Shown: positions 1 through 10,376 of the stretch, piece by piece
How positions within the stretch are numbered: position 1 is the first letter of the stretch
Layout of the letters: each line of letters starts with the position of its first letter
Source of the DNA: Plantago ovata
Taxonomy: Eukaryota > Streptophyta > Magnoliopsida > Lamiales > Plantaginaceae
Assembly (NCBI GenBank): GCA_028274465.1
Contig: CM051458.1
Span: forward strand, 80,868,085-80,932,084
Length of the DNA stretch: 64,000 bases
Direction of reading: 5' to 3'
Position numbers and translations under genes: made by a program
Notes under the pieces: generated by a model
The model's input: only the letters and a program-made list of their open reading frames with translations
Database searches by the model: none
What the model was told of the DNA's origin: nothing

Positions 1-69
1 GGGTTTGAGCCGATGTGTATTCCGGCATTTATTGTCCACGTTGTAGACCCGATGTTCATACCGGGCTAC
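1..69 (+). mobile_element. TRIM-like LTR element, internal fragment (left of the CACTA insertion)
   Basis: These bases match the internal TRIM sequence at about 3749-3823, with small differences. They are the part of the internal region just before the polypurine tract. The copy resumes at 3501 after the CACTA element. No coding capacity is seen; the element is a fossil of the terminal-repeat-in-miniature type. Confidence 0.7.
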
Positions 70-597
70 CACTACAAGGAAAACTGATTCTAGCGACGGA
101 AAGCCCGTCGCTAAATAGGGCGTCGCTAAAAAATAAAGTGACGGTTAATATTGTCCGCCGTCGCTATATGTAGCGACGGTTCAGTTTATCCGTCGCTATA
201 TTGTCGTTGACCAACATAGAGACGGATGACTTTATCCGTATCTATAAATAGCGACAGATTATGTTATCCGTCGCTAAAACTAAGGGACACGTGTCATTCC
301 CTTGCGAGGGGAATTTGGCGACGGATAAACTAATCCGTCGCTAACTTCTCTGATTTTTTTTTTTTTAAATTGATTTTTTATTTTACTGAATTTATGTGAA
401 AAATTGTTATTTTAACTCAAAATTGACTACGACTAACAAAACATATACGACTGATTCATTTTATGATAATCGAAATTTCAATAAAAAAACTAAAAGTGTA
501 CGTACAAAGAAACTAAAAGGTACGAAGATAATCATTAAAATAAACGAGAATCCTAAAATGTACGGATAAAGAATAACAATCCTAAAAAACACTAATC

Positions 598-1396
598 CTA
601 CGGGCTCTCCACTAACCAACCGACCCCTTCAGCCGTCAACGCCCCATCTCTATGTGCCTGCTCACGGGTCACATGGTTCTGCCACGATTCCAACCACAGA
701 TCCCGATGCTCCGGATTGAGGTACCGAACCCATTCTTTATGCCGAAAGTACCTTTCCTTGGCATAATAAATCGAATGCCTGTGAATCTTTTCCGCCCGGA
801 TATTGAATACCCTCAATATCTCCTCCGCATTGGCAGGAGGGACATAGTAGTATTTCTGCAACACAACAATCCCACAAAAAATCCCACATCAGTGCCCCAC
901 AAGAACAAATAATGTGCGTACACATATGTACAGTAAAGGCAATGCCCCAAGAATAGATACTATAGGCAATGCCCCAAGAATAGATAATATAGGCAATGCC
1001 CCAATAACAGATAAACAAGTAATGTACGTACACGTATATAATTAAGGCAGTGCCTCAAGAATCCAATATAGAAATATTCAAGTAAAGATAGTAAAGTACC
1101 TGGAATTCTTCCCACAAGTGCTCCTTCACGGGTCGAGGAACCGTAGCCCACCTTTCTCCGCCACTCCCAAGAGGCGTAAAGAACTCTCTTTTCATGAGCA
1201 TTGTAATCCTTCTAGAAGCTATAGTAGGTTCAAACCTGTCACACATTTTGAAAGATTAAAAGTTGGAGTACCGACAACTATATATACAAGAACAATTAAA
1301 TACTAATTTATTAAGAACTTACTTAGATCCGTTGGTGGACAATACTGGAAGCCCATTGATCCGTCGAGGGCCGCCCGGTTGCTGTGTTTGATCCAT
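598..1396 (-). CDS. CACTA-borne Transposase_24-like small protein, three exons
   Basis: Three minus-strand exons join in frame: 1396-1323, 1235-1100 and 855-598 (74+136+258 nt, 155 aa plus stop). Introns have GT-AG ends: GTAAGT donor at 1322, ACAG acceptor before 1235, GTACTT donor at 1099, TTGCAG acceptor before 855. The start is the ATG at 1396 (MDQTQQPGGPRRINGL). The middle exon has RRITMLMKREFF then WATVPRPVKEHLWEEFQ; the last has KYYYVPPANAEEILRVFN. This pattern of a conserved Trp, a VP.xVK motif and a W/F-EEF helix resembles the plant En/Spm 'Transposase_24' domain (Pfam PF03004) that many CACTA elements encode beside TNP2. No break is visible. The family match is from memory of the motif, so the function (probably an accessory DNA-binding role) is inferred. 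Confidence 0.6.
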
Positions 1397-2141
1397 GGAA
1401 ACTAATATACATATAGCATCATCACAATCAAATACAAAACACTAAAATACAAACTCTTAATGTGTTTAGACAAATACAAGATGTGTTTAGACAAATACAA
1501 GATGTTTTTAGACAAATCCGTCATTATATGTGAACACGAAAGGATGTCTGGATCTTTAGGATCTTGAAATCTCCATCTTTAGTTACTGAGTAAAGATGGA
1601 GACTTCAAACTCCTAAACATTCAGACACATTTCTTGCTCACATACTACATTTTGTATATACAACTTATTAAGAATAGAGGGTTTACATGATTAGAAACTA
1701 AACTTTGAGAATGACTGAAATACGCTGGTACAGTAACAACGGCATTAGAAATGTTGTTGTTACGGTACCAGCGTACTACAATCATTCACAAGCCCAGGCC
1801 TACCATACCATTCATCACACTTTATAAAATGATTAGATATTACCAAAAATCCTTTAATTTCGAAAATCCTAAAAGTCATTACATAAATGTATGCCTCATA
1901 AATTTTTCCTATACATGAATGTGGCTACATGAATGTGTAAATGAATGTGTACATTAATACATTAACAATAAAGTGTATTTGTCCTTTAGAATTCCCAACA
2001 CCAACTATAAGAAGTCAACTAATTATAACATATTCTCACACAAACAAATATGGAAAACCTTAACAAATTCAGATTTGAAGAAACACCCCCACATTCACCC
2101 CCCCCCCCCCCACCTTTTCCCCACCACAAATTGATCCCAAA

Positions 2142-2372
2142 ATGTTGGCTGAAATGGAGGAAGCTCTCCAAGAGGCATTTCCTCCATCTCCCCCCAAATC
2201 TCCTACTTCTCCCCCTTGTGAGCACAAGGAGGTTGAGCACTTAGAAGACCAAGGAGTCTTCTGCAAGATATGTCAACAACAACTTTTGGAACCAAAAGAT
2301 GTCATCGACTGGTCGCTCCTACATGAGAAGTCAAGCTCCGAGGACGAGGACAAGGGGATGAAGAGTGACTAG
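2142..2372 (+). CDS. Small CACTA-internal ORF with a CxxC motif, function unknown
   Basis: A 76-aa ORF begins MLAEMEEALQEAF, continues with a Pro/Ser-rich stretch and GVFCKICQQQLLEPKDV (one CxxC pair), and ends in an acidic tail (SSSEDEDKGMKSD). An AATAAA-like signal lies about 45 bases after the stop (2418). It is on the strand opposite the transposase-like gene. It could be a captured host exon, a second transposon product, or chance. A C-rich run (2098-2111) lies just upstream. I do not recognise the protein. Confidence 0.3.
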   Translation: MLAEMEEALQEAFPPSPPKSPTSPPCEHKEVEHLEDQGVFCKICQQQLLEPKDVIDWSLLHEKSSSEDEDKGMKSD

Positions 2373-3500
2373 AACTACCTATTGATGAATGAAACTTTTA
2401 TATGTAATCCATATTATTAATAAAAATTCAGCTTTTTATATTTTCTATCTTTCTCAGTTAGTTAATCATTTTTATTTCTTTTTGCTTAGTTAATCATTTT
2501 TATTTCTTTTTGCTTATTGAGTTAACTATTAAGCATTTTCAGAATTTTCAGAATTGAGCCAAATTAATAATTGAGTTACAATAAGGAGTAAGCAGTAAGC
2601 ACATTTCATTTCCAGTAACCTAATTAGGGATTCGAACTACCCTAAATCCTAAATTAAAAATTAACAGTGAAGAAACCTAAACCCTAAATAAAAATTAACA
2701 GTGAAACCCTAAATAAAATTAACATACAGTAAATCAAATTTAATAAACTGAAATTAAAAGTATAGGGAAACTCACCAGTAATGGAGAGGCGCCGGCGGTG
2801 GCGGTGGAGGTGATGGAGAGGCCGGAGAAGAGGCGGCAGCAGCTGGTAAAAAAATGAAACACAAACGGACCAAACAAAAGAGGGGAGAAACGAGTATTAG
2901 TTGGTGATAAACAAATTATGATTAATTCATTCAAAATTGGGCAAAAATTGGAGAAACCCCCAAAATCTAGGGTTCTAGTTTCTTACCTCTGAAATCGGTG
3001 CAGATCGCGAAAATTTGAAATATATTCGAACTCCTTGTTCGATAAGCTTCAATTTGAGCTAAAATTTGAAAAGAATGGTGGAGTTTTGAGTAGTTTAGAA
3101 GAAATCTGAAGAGAAGAAGGAGAAGAGACAACAATGGAGAAATGGGGAAGAAGGAGACGGCGTCTCTGTATATACGTATATAGCGACGGATGGCACCATC
3201 CGTCGCTATATATTTGTTTTTTATTTTTATTTTTTTTCTTTTTTAAAATTACCAGTCCGGTCAACCAACATGGCGACTGATAAGTTCATCCGTCCCTAAT
3301 TTGGAGACGGGTAGAAATCATCCGTCGCTAAATTGGAGCCGGACTCGCTCTTTCCAAGGACGAACTGAACTTAAAGCGCTGTTCGTCCTTATCCGTCGCT
3401 AAGAGTAGCGATCCGTCGCTAAATAGCATCCGTCGCTAAATAGCGACGGATCGCATCCGTATCTACCCATCCGTCGCTAAATGGCTGATTTCTTGTAGTG

Positions 3501-3993
3501 TACACGTGAGGGGGCGTGTTAAACCCCATCCCACATCGCTTGAGAGTAGGACCTGAAATCAACATATAAGATTGGATAACCTTCTCCCCTTACAAGGCCT
3601 TTTAAGGGGGTGATGGCCCGATTCTAATAATATCATCCCTCCAACTGATAAAGACGGCAAGCCTAAAACCATCGGGCCTTTTAAGGGGATGATGGCCCGA
3701 TTTGGTATCAGAGCCAGGTTCAAGTTGATGATGGTTATTTGCCCGTGTTGGGTTTGAGCCGATGTGTATTCCGGCATTTAATTTATTGTCCACGTCGTAG
3801 ACCCGATGTTCATACCGGGCTACACGTGAGGGGGCGTGTTAAACCCCATCCCACATCGCTTGAGAGTAGGACCTGAAATCAACATATAAGATTGGATAAC
3901 TTTCTCCCCTTACAAGGCCTTTTAAGGGGATGATGGCCCGATTCTAATAATATCATCCCTCCAACTGATAAAGACGGCAAGCCTAAAACCATC
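3501..3993 (+). mobile_element. TRIM-like element: LTR, primer-binding site, internal region and second LTR
   Basis: After the CACTA right end come a G-rich purine tract (3508-3514), an LTR starting TGTTAAACCCCATCCC (3517 to about 3700), a Met-tRNA-type primer-binding site TGGTATCAGAGCCAGG (3703), a short non-coding internal region, the same purine tract (3828-3834) and a second LTR (3837-3993), which stops abruptly where Copia sequence begins. With bases 1-69 this makes an LTR-internal-LTR-internal-LTR tandem sharing LTRs, an arrangement known for TRIMs. The two LTRs differ at only a few sites over the shared part, so the array is fairly young. No protein is encoded. Confidence 0.7.
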
Positions 3994-6900
3994 CCTCCCC
4001 GATCTGATGCCGATCAGGAACTGTGGGATACTTTGGACGTAACGGTCGTGCAATGGATTTACGCTACCATCCCTCCAGATCTCTTGCACACTGTCCTTGA
4101 GGCGGACGTCTCAGCCCAGGTTCTATGGGAACGTCTTTGTGCTTTGTTCCAAGACAATGAGAACTCCCGTGCCGTTTCTCTTGAGCACGAATTCAATAAT
4201 TGCTTTTTGAAGGATTTTCCGTCAGTCTCCTTATACTAACAACATCTCAAATCGCTTTCTGATCAACTCCGCAACATTGGTGCTCCGATTCCAAATAATC
4301 GGTTGATTCTTCGAATCATTGGTGGCCTTACTCTTGCGTTTAAAGGTGTTGCCTCTGTCATTCGTCATAAGCAAGTATTGCATCTATGAGACTAGTTCCA
4401 TGTTAATTTTGGAGGAAACTAGTCTAAAGGAGGCAGGCCATGATGATGCATTCTTTGCTGCTCCCCATGCCTCTGATCCGCCACAGGAGGCTCGTCCTCT
4501 GGTTCCTTCTCGTGGCAAATCACAAAAGGGACGCCAAAATAACAGGAACCGCAACTCCAGGCCCCCTGCTAGCCAAGGACAGAAGTCGTTTTCCCAGGGA
4601 CGTGGCAGCAGCTCTTACTCTGGCCCCTCCCATTCTGCTCCATCGTTGGGTATGTTGTCGTGGTGGGCTTGGATGCAGCCACCATGAGCTGCTCCTCCCT
4701 GCCCCTACCCGACTTAGAATTGGGACCGGCCTGCTAGCTCTCAACAACCAAGAATACTAGGCCCCCGCCCTCAGCAACAAGCTTATGCGGCCCTATCTTG
4801 GACCCCGACGGATATTGAATCTGCCATGCATACAATGTCGTTGTCTCAACCGGATCCGAACTGGTATATGGATACTGGAGCCACATCTCATATGACTAAT
4901 TCTCGAGGTAATCTTATGTCTTATTTTAATACGAGCAAAAATATTCATGGTGTTACTGTTGGTAGTGGTCATTCTATTCCAATTTGTGGTTATGGTAATG
5001 CATCGTTTCCTACCACTACTCAAACCTTGGCCCTCAAACATGTTTTACACACCCCTAATATTATCAAAAACCTTGTTTCAGTTTGTAAATTTACTACTGA
5101 TAATCGAGTGTCTGTCTTGTTTGATCCATATGGTTTTTCTGTGCATGATTTACAGACGGGGACACGTCTCATGCGATGTAATAGTTCGAGCACACTTTAT
5201 ACATTCCCTTCCTCGAGTCACCACCAGTTCACTGCTCCATCCACATGTTTTTCTTCCTCTCCGTGGCATGCACGTTTGGGACACCCCGGAGATTCTATTT
5301 TATCTGTTCTTAGGCAAAATAAATTGATTGATTGTAATAGTTCGTCTAGGTCTACTACTTGTCAATCATGTATTCTTGGAAAACATATAAAACTTCCTTT
5401 TGTTTCCTCTTCAACTTCTACATCTATGCCTTTTGATATTATTCACAGTGACCTTTGGACCTCTCCTACCTTGAGTTCCTCTGGTCATCGGTTTTATGTG
5501 TTATTTTTAGATGATTTTTCGATTTTTTTATGGAGTTATCCTATTGCTCACAAATCCCAAGTCTTTTCCATATTTTCGAAATTTCATGCTTATATTCGCA
5601 CCCAGTTCGAACGCACCACAAAAACCATCCAATGTGATAATGGGGGAGAATTTGATAACAAAATGTTCCATGATTTTTGCAACACAAATGGCATTTTGTT
5701 CCGATTCTCATGCCCACATACATCCTCACAAAATGGCAAACCTGAAAGGAAAATTCGTTATATCAATAATATTGTCCGAACAGTTTTGATTCATGGTTCT
5801 GTCCCTCCTAATTTTTGGCCCCATGCACTTGCAATGACAACTCATCTCCTTAATATCACACCATCCAAGCTCCTGGCCAATAAATCTCCTGTCCAAGTCC
5901 TTTATCACTGCGTTCCATCATGTACTCATCTTCGAGTATTTGGATGTCTGTGCTTTCCTCTTTTTCCCTCCACCACCATCCGTAAACTCCAAGCTCGTTC
6001 CATGCCATGTGTGTTCTTGGGATATCCCGATAATCATCGAGGATTTAAGTGCTATGATATATCCTCCCGTAAAATCATTGTCTATCGTCATGTGAAGTTC
6101 GATGAAATTGTGTTTCCGTTTTCACATAATTCGACAATTCCAACTACAGCCTACGATTTCTTAAGTACTGATATCTCACCATATGTTGTTCAGCACCTTA
6201 TCACTTCACTCCAACCCAGTTCCGCCCCACAACCAATTCCCCCCGCTCATGTTCCTCCGGCTTCCACCCTATTGGTCCAGCCCCTTCCCCTTCGGTTTCC
6301 CTGCCTCCCGAGCTAAATGCTCCTGAGCCCACTGCTCTTGAGCCTGATATTCCTATTTCTCTTCCACCACAACCCTCTCGTTACACCATTTATCCACCCG
6401 AGCGTCCCGTCCCACGTAGTCAACGTGGGATATTTCAGCCTAAAACAATTTTCGATCCTTCCCAGGCTCATACCACCGTGGTTACACCTTCCCCTCTTCC
6501 CCGTAACCCCGTTGATGCATTACGTGATCCAAATTGGAAATTGGCTATGACTCACGAATTTGATGCTCTTATTAAAAATAAGACGTCGGATTTAGTTCCT
6601 CGTCCTTCAGGTGTTAACATCCTTCGTTCCATGTGGGTTTTTACTCATAAGATCAAATCTGATGGTACGTTTGAGAGGTATAAAGCCCGTCTTGTAGGTG
6701 ATGGCAAAACTCAACAAGTTGGTGTTGACTGTGGAGAAACTTTTAGTCCGGTGGTGAAACCGACAACCATTCGACTGGTCCTTAGCATTGCTCTCTCGAG
6801 GAACTGGTCGATCCATAAGTTGGATGTCTGCAACGCTTTCTTACATGGCCATTTGTAGGAGACGGTTTATATGCATCAACCTCTTGGGTTTCGAGACACT

Positions 6901-8183
6901 ACTCATCCCGATTATGTGTGTCTCCTCCGCAAGTCATTGTATGGCCTCAAGTAGGCTCCTCGAGCATGGTACACCCGTTTTGCTGATTTTGTTGTTGGCA
7001 TTGGGTTCTCCAATAGTAAGTCGGATACTTCTCTATTCATTATTCGTGATGGTACTGAGATGGCTTACCTTCTTTTGTATGTTGACGACATCATATTAAC
7101 TGCCTCCTCCCCTGCTCTACGCCAATCTATCATGACTCAGCTGCAATCGGAATTTGCTATGAAAGATTTGGGTTTATTGCATGATTTTCTCGCATTCATG
7201 TGACTCGTCATAAGGATACTCTCTTCTTATCTCAAAAGAAGTACGCTGAGGAGATCATTGATCGTGTTGGTATGCATTCCTGCAAATTCAGCCCCACTCC
7301 GGTTGATTGAGGCAAAGGTGAGTGACACTGCGGGTAAATTGTTTGGGGGTCCTACGTTATATCGTAGTCTTGTTGGGGCTCTACAATATCTTACGTTTAC
7401 TCGTCCTGATCTATCCTATGCGGTACAACAAGTTTGTCTCCATATGCACGCTCCAACTGATGAGCACATGAATGCTCTCAAGCGTGTCATCCGGTACGTT
7501 CAAGGCACACTGCATCTTGGCCTTCATTTGTCCCCGTATTCACTTCTCAGCCTTGTGGCGTTCACCGATGCTGATTAAGGTGGGTGCCCCGATACACGTC
7601 GTTCCACTTTTGGGTATTGTATATTCTTGGGTGACAATCTGATTTCTTGGTCTGCTAAATGCCAACCAACATTGTCTCGTTCGAGTGTTGAGGCCGAATA
7701 TCGTGGTGTTGCTAACGTTGTTTCCGAATCATGTTGGTTGCGCAATCTTCTCATGGAACTGTATTGTCCGATTCGCAAAGCCACACTGGTATATTGTGAC
7801 AATATCAGTTCCATCTATCTTTCTGGAAACTCGGTTCAGCATCAACGCACCAAGCATATCGAGATGGACATTCATTTTGTTCGTAAAAGGTGGCTCGCGG
7901 GGAAGTTCGTGTGCGTCATGTGTCGTCCCGATACCAGATTGTTGATATTTTTACCAAGGGTTTACCCTTAGTTTTGTTTGGTGATTTTCGTTCCAGTCTC
8001 AATGTTCGTCCACCTCCCGTTTCGACTGCGGGGGAGTGTTAGAATATATTATTCGTAGAATATATTTGTTGAATTTAGACTCCTAGTTAGTTAGGTCTAG
8101 ATCAATGTCTTGCATAGCAAGTTTGTATCTTGTATAAATATGTACGTTCAATGGAATAATAGACAACATGTTATAATTTTTCA
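3994..8183 (+). mobile_element. Decayed Copia LTR retrotransposon, 5'-truncated
   Basis: Parts appear in Copia order: gag (about 4020-4700, a UBN2-type capsid), protease with MDTGATSHM (about 4868), the GAG-pre-integrase and integrase region (about 5250-6100), reverse transcriptase (about 6500-7120) and RNase H (about 7350-7950). A purine tract at 8029-8036 precedes a 3' LTR of about 147 bp (8037-8183, TGTTAGAATATA ... TTTTTCA). No 5' LTR is present: the left end abuts the truncated TRIM LTR at 3993/3994. The reading frame is broken in many places (roughly six or more), so this is an old fossil. The short LTR and the integrase style suggest an Ale/Retrofit-like lineage, tentatively. Confidence 0.85.
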
Positions 8184-8188
8184 TTTTC

Positions 8189-8335
8189 GAGGTTGATTTT
8201 CCGGAGGTTTTGCAAGTGAAAATCACAATTCTCGAGGTGGATAAGATTCAGGGGACGAACAACACCGATCAATTGGTGACAACTAAATCCTTGAGCAGGC
8301 TGGCAGCTGACCTGACAGAAGACGACTGGCTTTAA
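8189..8335 (+). other. Exon-like open stretch, possible C-terminal exon of an unknown gene
   Basis: Forty-eight codons are open to a TAA at 8333-8335 (EVDFPEVLQVKITILEV ... SRLAADLTEDDWL). The composition looks coding, and GC is higher than in the neighbouring DNA. It starts right after the Copia 3' LTR and stops just before the foldback element, so it may be the remnant of a host exon into which both elements inserted. I do not recognise the protein, and chance is possible at this length. Confidence 0.25.
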
Positions 8336-8359
8336 AAGCTACAAGAGTTAATCTCACAT

Positions 8360-9200
8360 TAGTACCCTGATAGACGCCCTAATATCATATTTGTTCCCAT
8401 TAGATCAACAATTACATCCTAGTACCTGAAAATGAATTTTTGGGTTGACTTTGTTGTAATTACACAATTGCCATTGGGTGATCCAAACAAGGCCTTAACT
8501 TTCTTTTTCTTTTTTCTTTGTTTCTTAAATTACATAATTTTCTAAAACTTTATTACCCTATAAACTTAATGTTAAAAATTAAATATCACAAAAAGTAAAA
8601 TATATATTAAAAAATAAAAATAAAAAAAATTAAAGAAGATCGGAGCTCCGGTGACCGGAGCTATCGGAAGTTCACATCTCCGATTTGGGGCGTGAAGCTC
8701 GAGATCGGAGCTTCACAACCCCAATCGGAGCTGTGAAGCTTTCACATCCCCAAATCGGGGTTGTTAAGCTCCGATCGGAGCTTTCACTGTTACAGTGAAG
8801 CTCGGTCGGAGAGCTTCACTGTCTCCATGAGTGAAGCTCGATCGGAGCTTCACTGTCGGAGTTCCGGTATTGGACATAATTCCGGTACCGGAAAATTGAA
8901 GAAGAAGAAGATGAAAAAAGAAAAAGAAAAAAGAAAAAGGAAGAAAATAGAAAAGAATAAGGGTGAGAATAAAAAGAAAAAGGAAGAAAAAAAAAGAAAA
9001 AGAAAAATTATGAAAAAATTCTTATTCAATCTATGAAAAATTATGAAAAAGAAAAATTAAGAAAATCATGTTTTTTCACTAAGACTGTTTGGATCAGCCA
9101 AAATTCAATAATTTAAAAGTGAAAAAGTCAATTTTAGGTACCAAAATGTAATTGTTAGTCTAGTGGAAACAAATATAATATTAGAGTATCTTGCACGTAC
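8360..9200. mobile_element. GGAGCT foldback element, copy A
   Basis: The ends are imperfect inverted repeats about 100 bp long. The left arm has CTAATATCATATTTGTTCCC and CAACAATTACAT (about 8379-8417); the right arm is the inverse, with CTAATATTATATTTGTTTCC and CTAACAATTACATTTTGGTA. Inside lie an inverted GATCCAAACA(AG)GCC / GGATC motif (8490, 9092), an AT tract, a core of GGAGCT/AGCTCC palindromes (8640-8870), CCGGTACCGG (8881-8890) and a long AAG purine tract (8894-9060). The long lysine-rich ORF here comes only from the purine tract. No transposase is present. Non-autonomous foldback MITE-like element; no clear target duplication. Confidence 0.6.
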
Positions 9201-9935
9201 AAAAAAGATATGAACCCAAACTACAAACATAAACCTCAAGTTACAAACAATGCCAAGAAACAGCAATTAAAACGGACTAATGCTCAACTAAATCAAAGAA
9301 CTACCAATCAAGCAAAACTACAACAACTAAAGCAAAAGGCAAAAAACAAAATTTCCAAGCAAAGTTGGCCGCTTTGGATTTCAGAAACCAAGATTACTGA
9401 AACCCAAATGATCAAGCAAAATTTCACACAATTAATTGAACTTGGGAAGGGGAGGTGTACTAGAACAGTTGGCCGCTTCGGATATCTTTTGCCACGAATA
9501 TATAATGAAGGCTAGCGATTCAAGTTTCTTCAGAAGTTGAAGATTCTTTTGACAAAGTTCCTCCAAATGCCAGAGGTATAAAATGATAATCTCAACTTTT
9601 TGATGTTGGGAATTCTCATGACCGCTTCTTCAGAACACCGGAAATTCTGTACCCAACTTAGCGTATGAAGTTTCTACAATGCAACATGTGGGTGTTGACC
9701 CGGGGTTACCGGACACCTGATTGGTACGGGCTCAACACCGGTGTTATCTCAATTCTAATAAGCTCTCAGGCATTCTAGCAGCTGGAACACGTTCCTGGAA
9801 GCTTCTAGATGGGTCAGCTATAATACAAGGTCAAGCTAATGTGTTTGGAATGCATGCACCTAATTTATATTGGTTGTGTGTGAAAACATGGGGCTGTCCT
9901 TTTCAAAGAGAGATAGTTGGTGCCTTGTGAGTGGT
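9201..9935. other. Intergenic, no supported gene
   Basis: AT-rich sequence with two short open frames (9210-9515 Gln/Lys/Asn-rich, and 9721-9930). Neither has a recognisable motif or splice context. I see no RNA gene or terminal repeats. Confidence 0.5.
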
Positions 9936-10376
9936 TGTTAGGGAATATTGAGGTACAAGTCATCATAAATACTCCTTGTTAGCTTGTGTTGATTCTTAGA
10001 TCAGATCAAAATTGGAAGGATTTAGATGAGATCAATTCCTAGTGAGAGAAAGCTTGCTAAGCTATTGCTTGGAGAGTAATCTGAGATTAGATGAGAGAAA
10101 ACAGTGAGATTGGAGGGAAGAGAGCTTCCAGATCTGCTGAGTATTGTATATTGTGGTTTATTGTATTCATCTTATCTTGATAGTGGATTGAGATCTACAG
10201 ATCTCCATGGATGTAGGTTTATTCATAAGCGAACCACGTTAAAAAACCTTGTGTGCTCTTTACAGTTTCTTGCTTCATTGTTCTTCCTGTTATTAGTCTT
10301 GTCAGTTCTCTGATCTTTGTAGCTGAAATACTATGTGGTCTTATTTGGGGTGTTCAGTAGTGTAAAGGCGCCAACA
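9936..10376 (+). mobile_element. Probable solo LTR (Copia-type)
   Basis: The segment starts TGTTAGGGAATATTG and ends GGCGCCAACA, the TG...CA ends usual for LTRs. A GCGAACCACGTTAAAA stretch (about 10219-10236) followed by TTGTGTGCTCTTT resembles the R/U5 part of Tork-type Copia LTRs. No internal region or second copy is found in the window, and no matching 5-bp flanks are visible, so the exact ends are tentative. Confidence 0.45.

Larger units (their letters stand above)
70..3500 (-). mobile_element. CACTA (En/Spm-like) DNA transposon, 3.4 kb
   Basis: The left end reads CACTACAAGGAAAA and the right end is the inverse of CACTACAAGAAATC, the classic CACTA termini. The 3-bp target duplication is TAC (67-69 and 3501-3503), and the intact TRIM copy at about 3819-3824 shows the empty site with a single TAC. 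Both ends hold many direct and inverted copies of TAGCGACGGA / TCCGTCGCTA (about 93-345 and 3180-3485), the subterminal repeats that CACTA transposases bind. Coding sequence consists of a spliced minus-strand transposase-like gene (598-1396) and a small plus-strand ORF (2142-2372). No TNP2-type transposase is present, so movement would need a helper. GC-rich bases at about 2790-2840 may be leader sequence of the minus-strand gene. Confidence 0.9.

Noticed and set aside
2050-2266. Pro-rich and Gly-rich frames around 2050-2266
   Set aside because: They overlap the C-rich run and are other-frame shadows of the 2142-2372 frame or of low-complexity DNA.
8761-9036. Lysine/glutamate-rich 91-aa frame
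   Set aside because: Its N-terminal half crosses the GGAGCT palindromes and its C-terminal half is a simple purine tract; it is part of foldback copy A.
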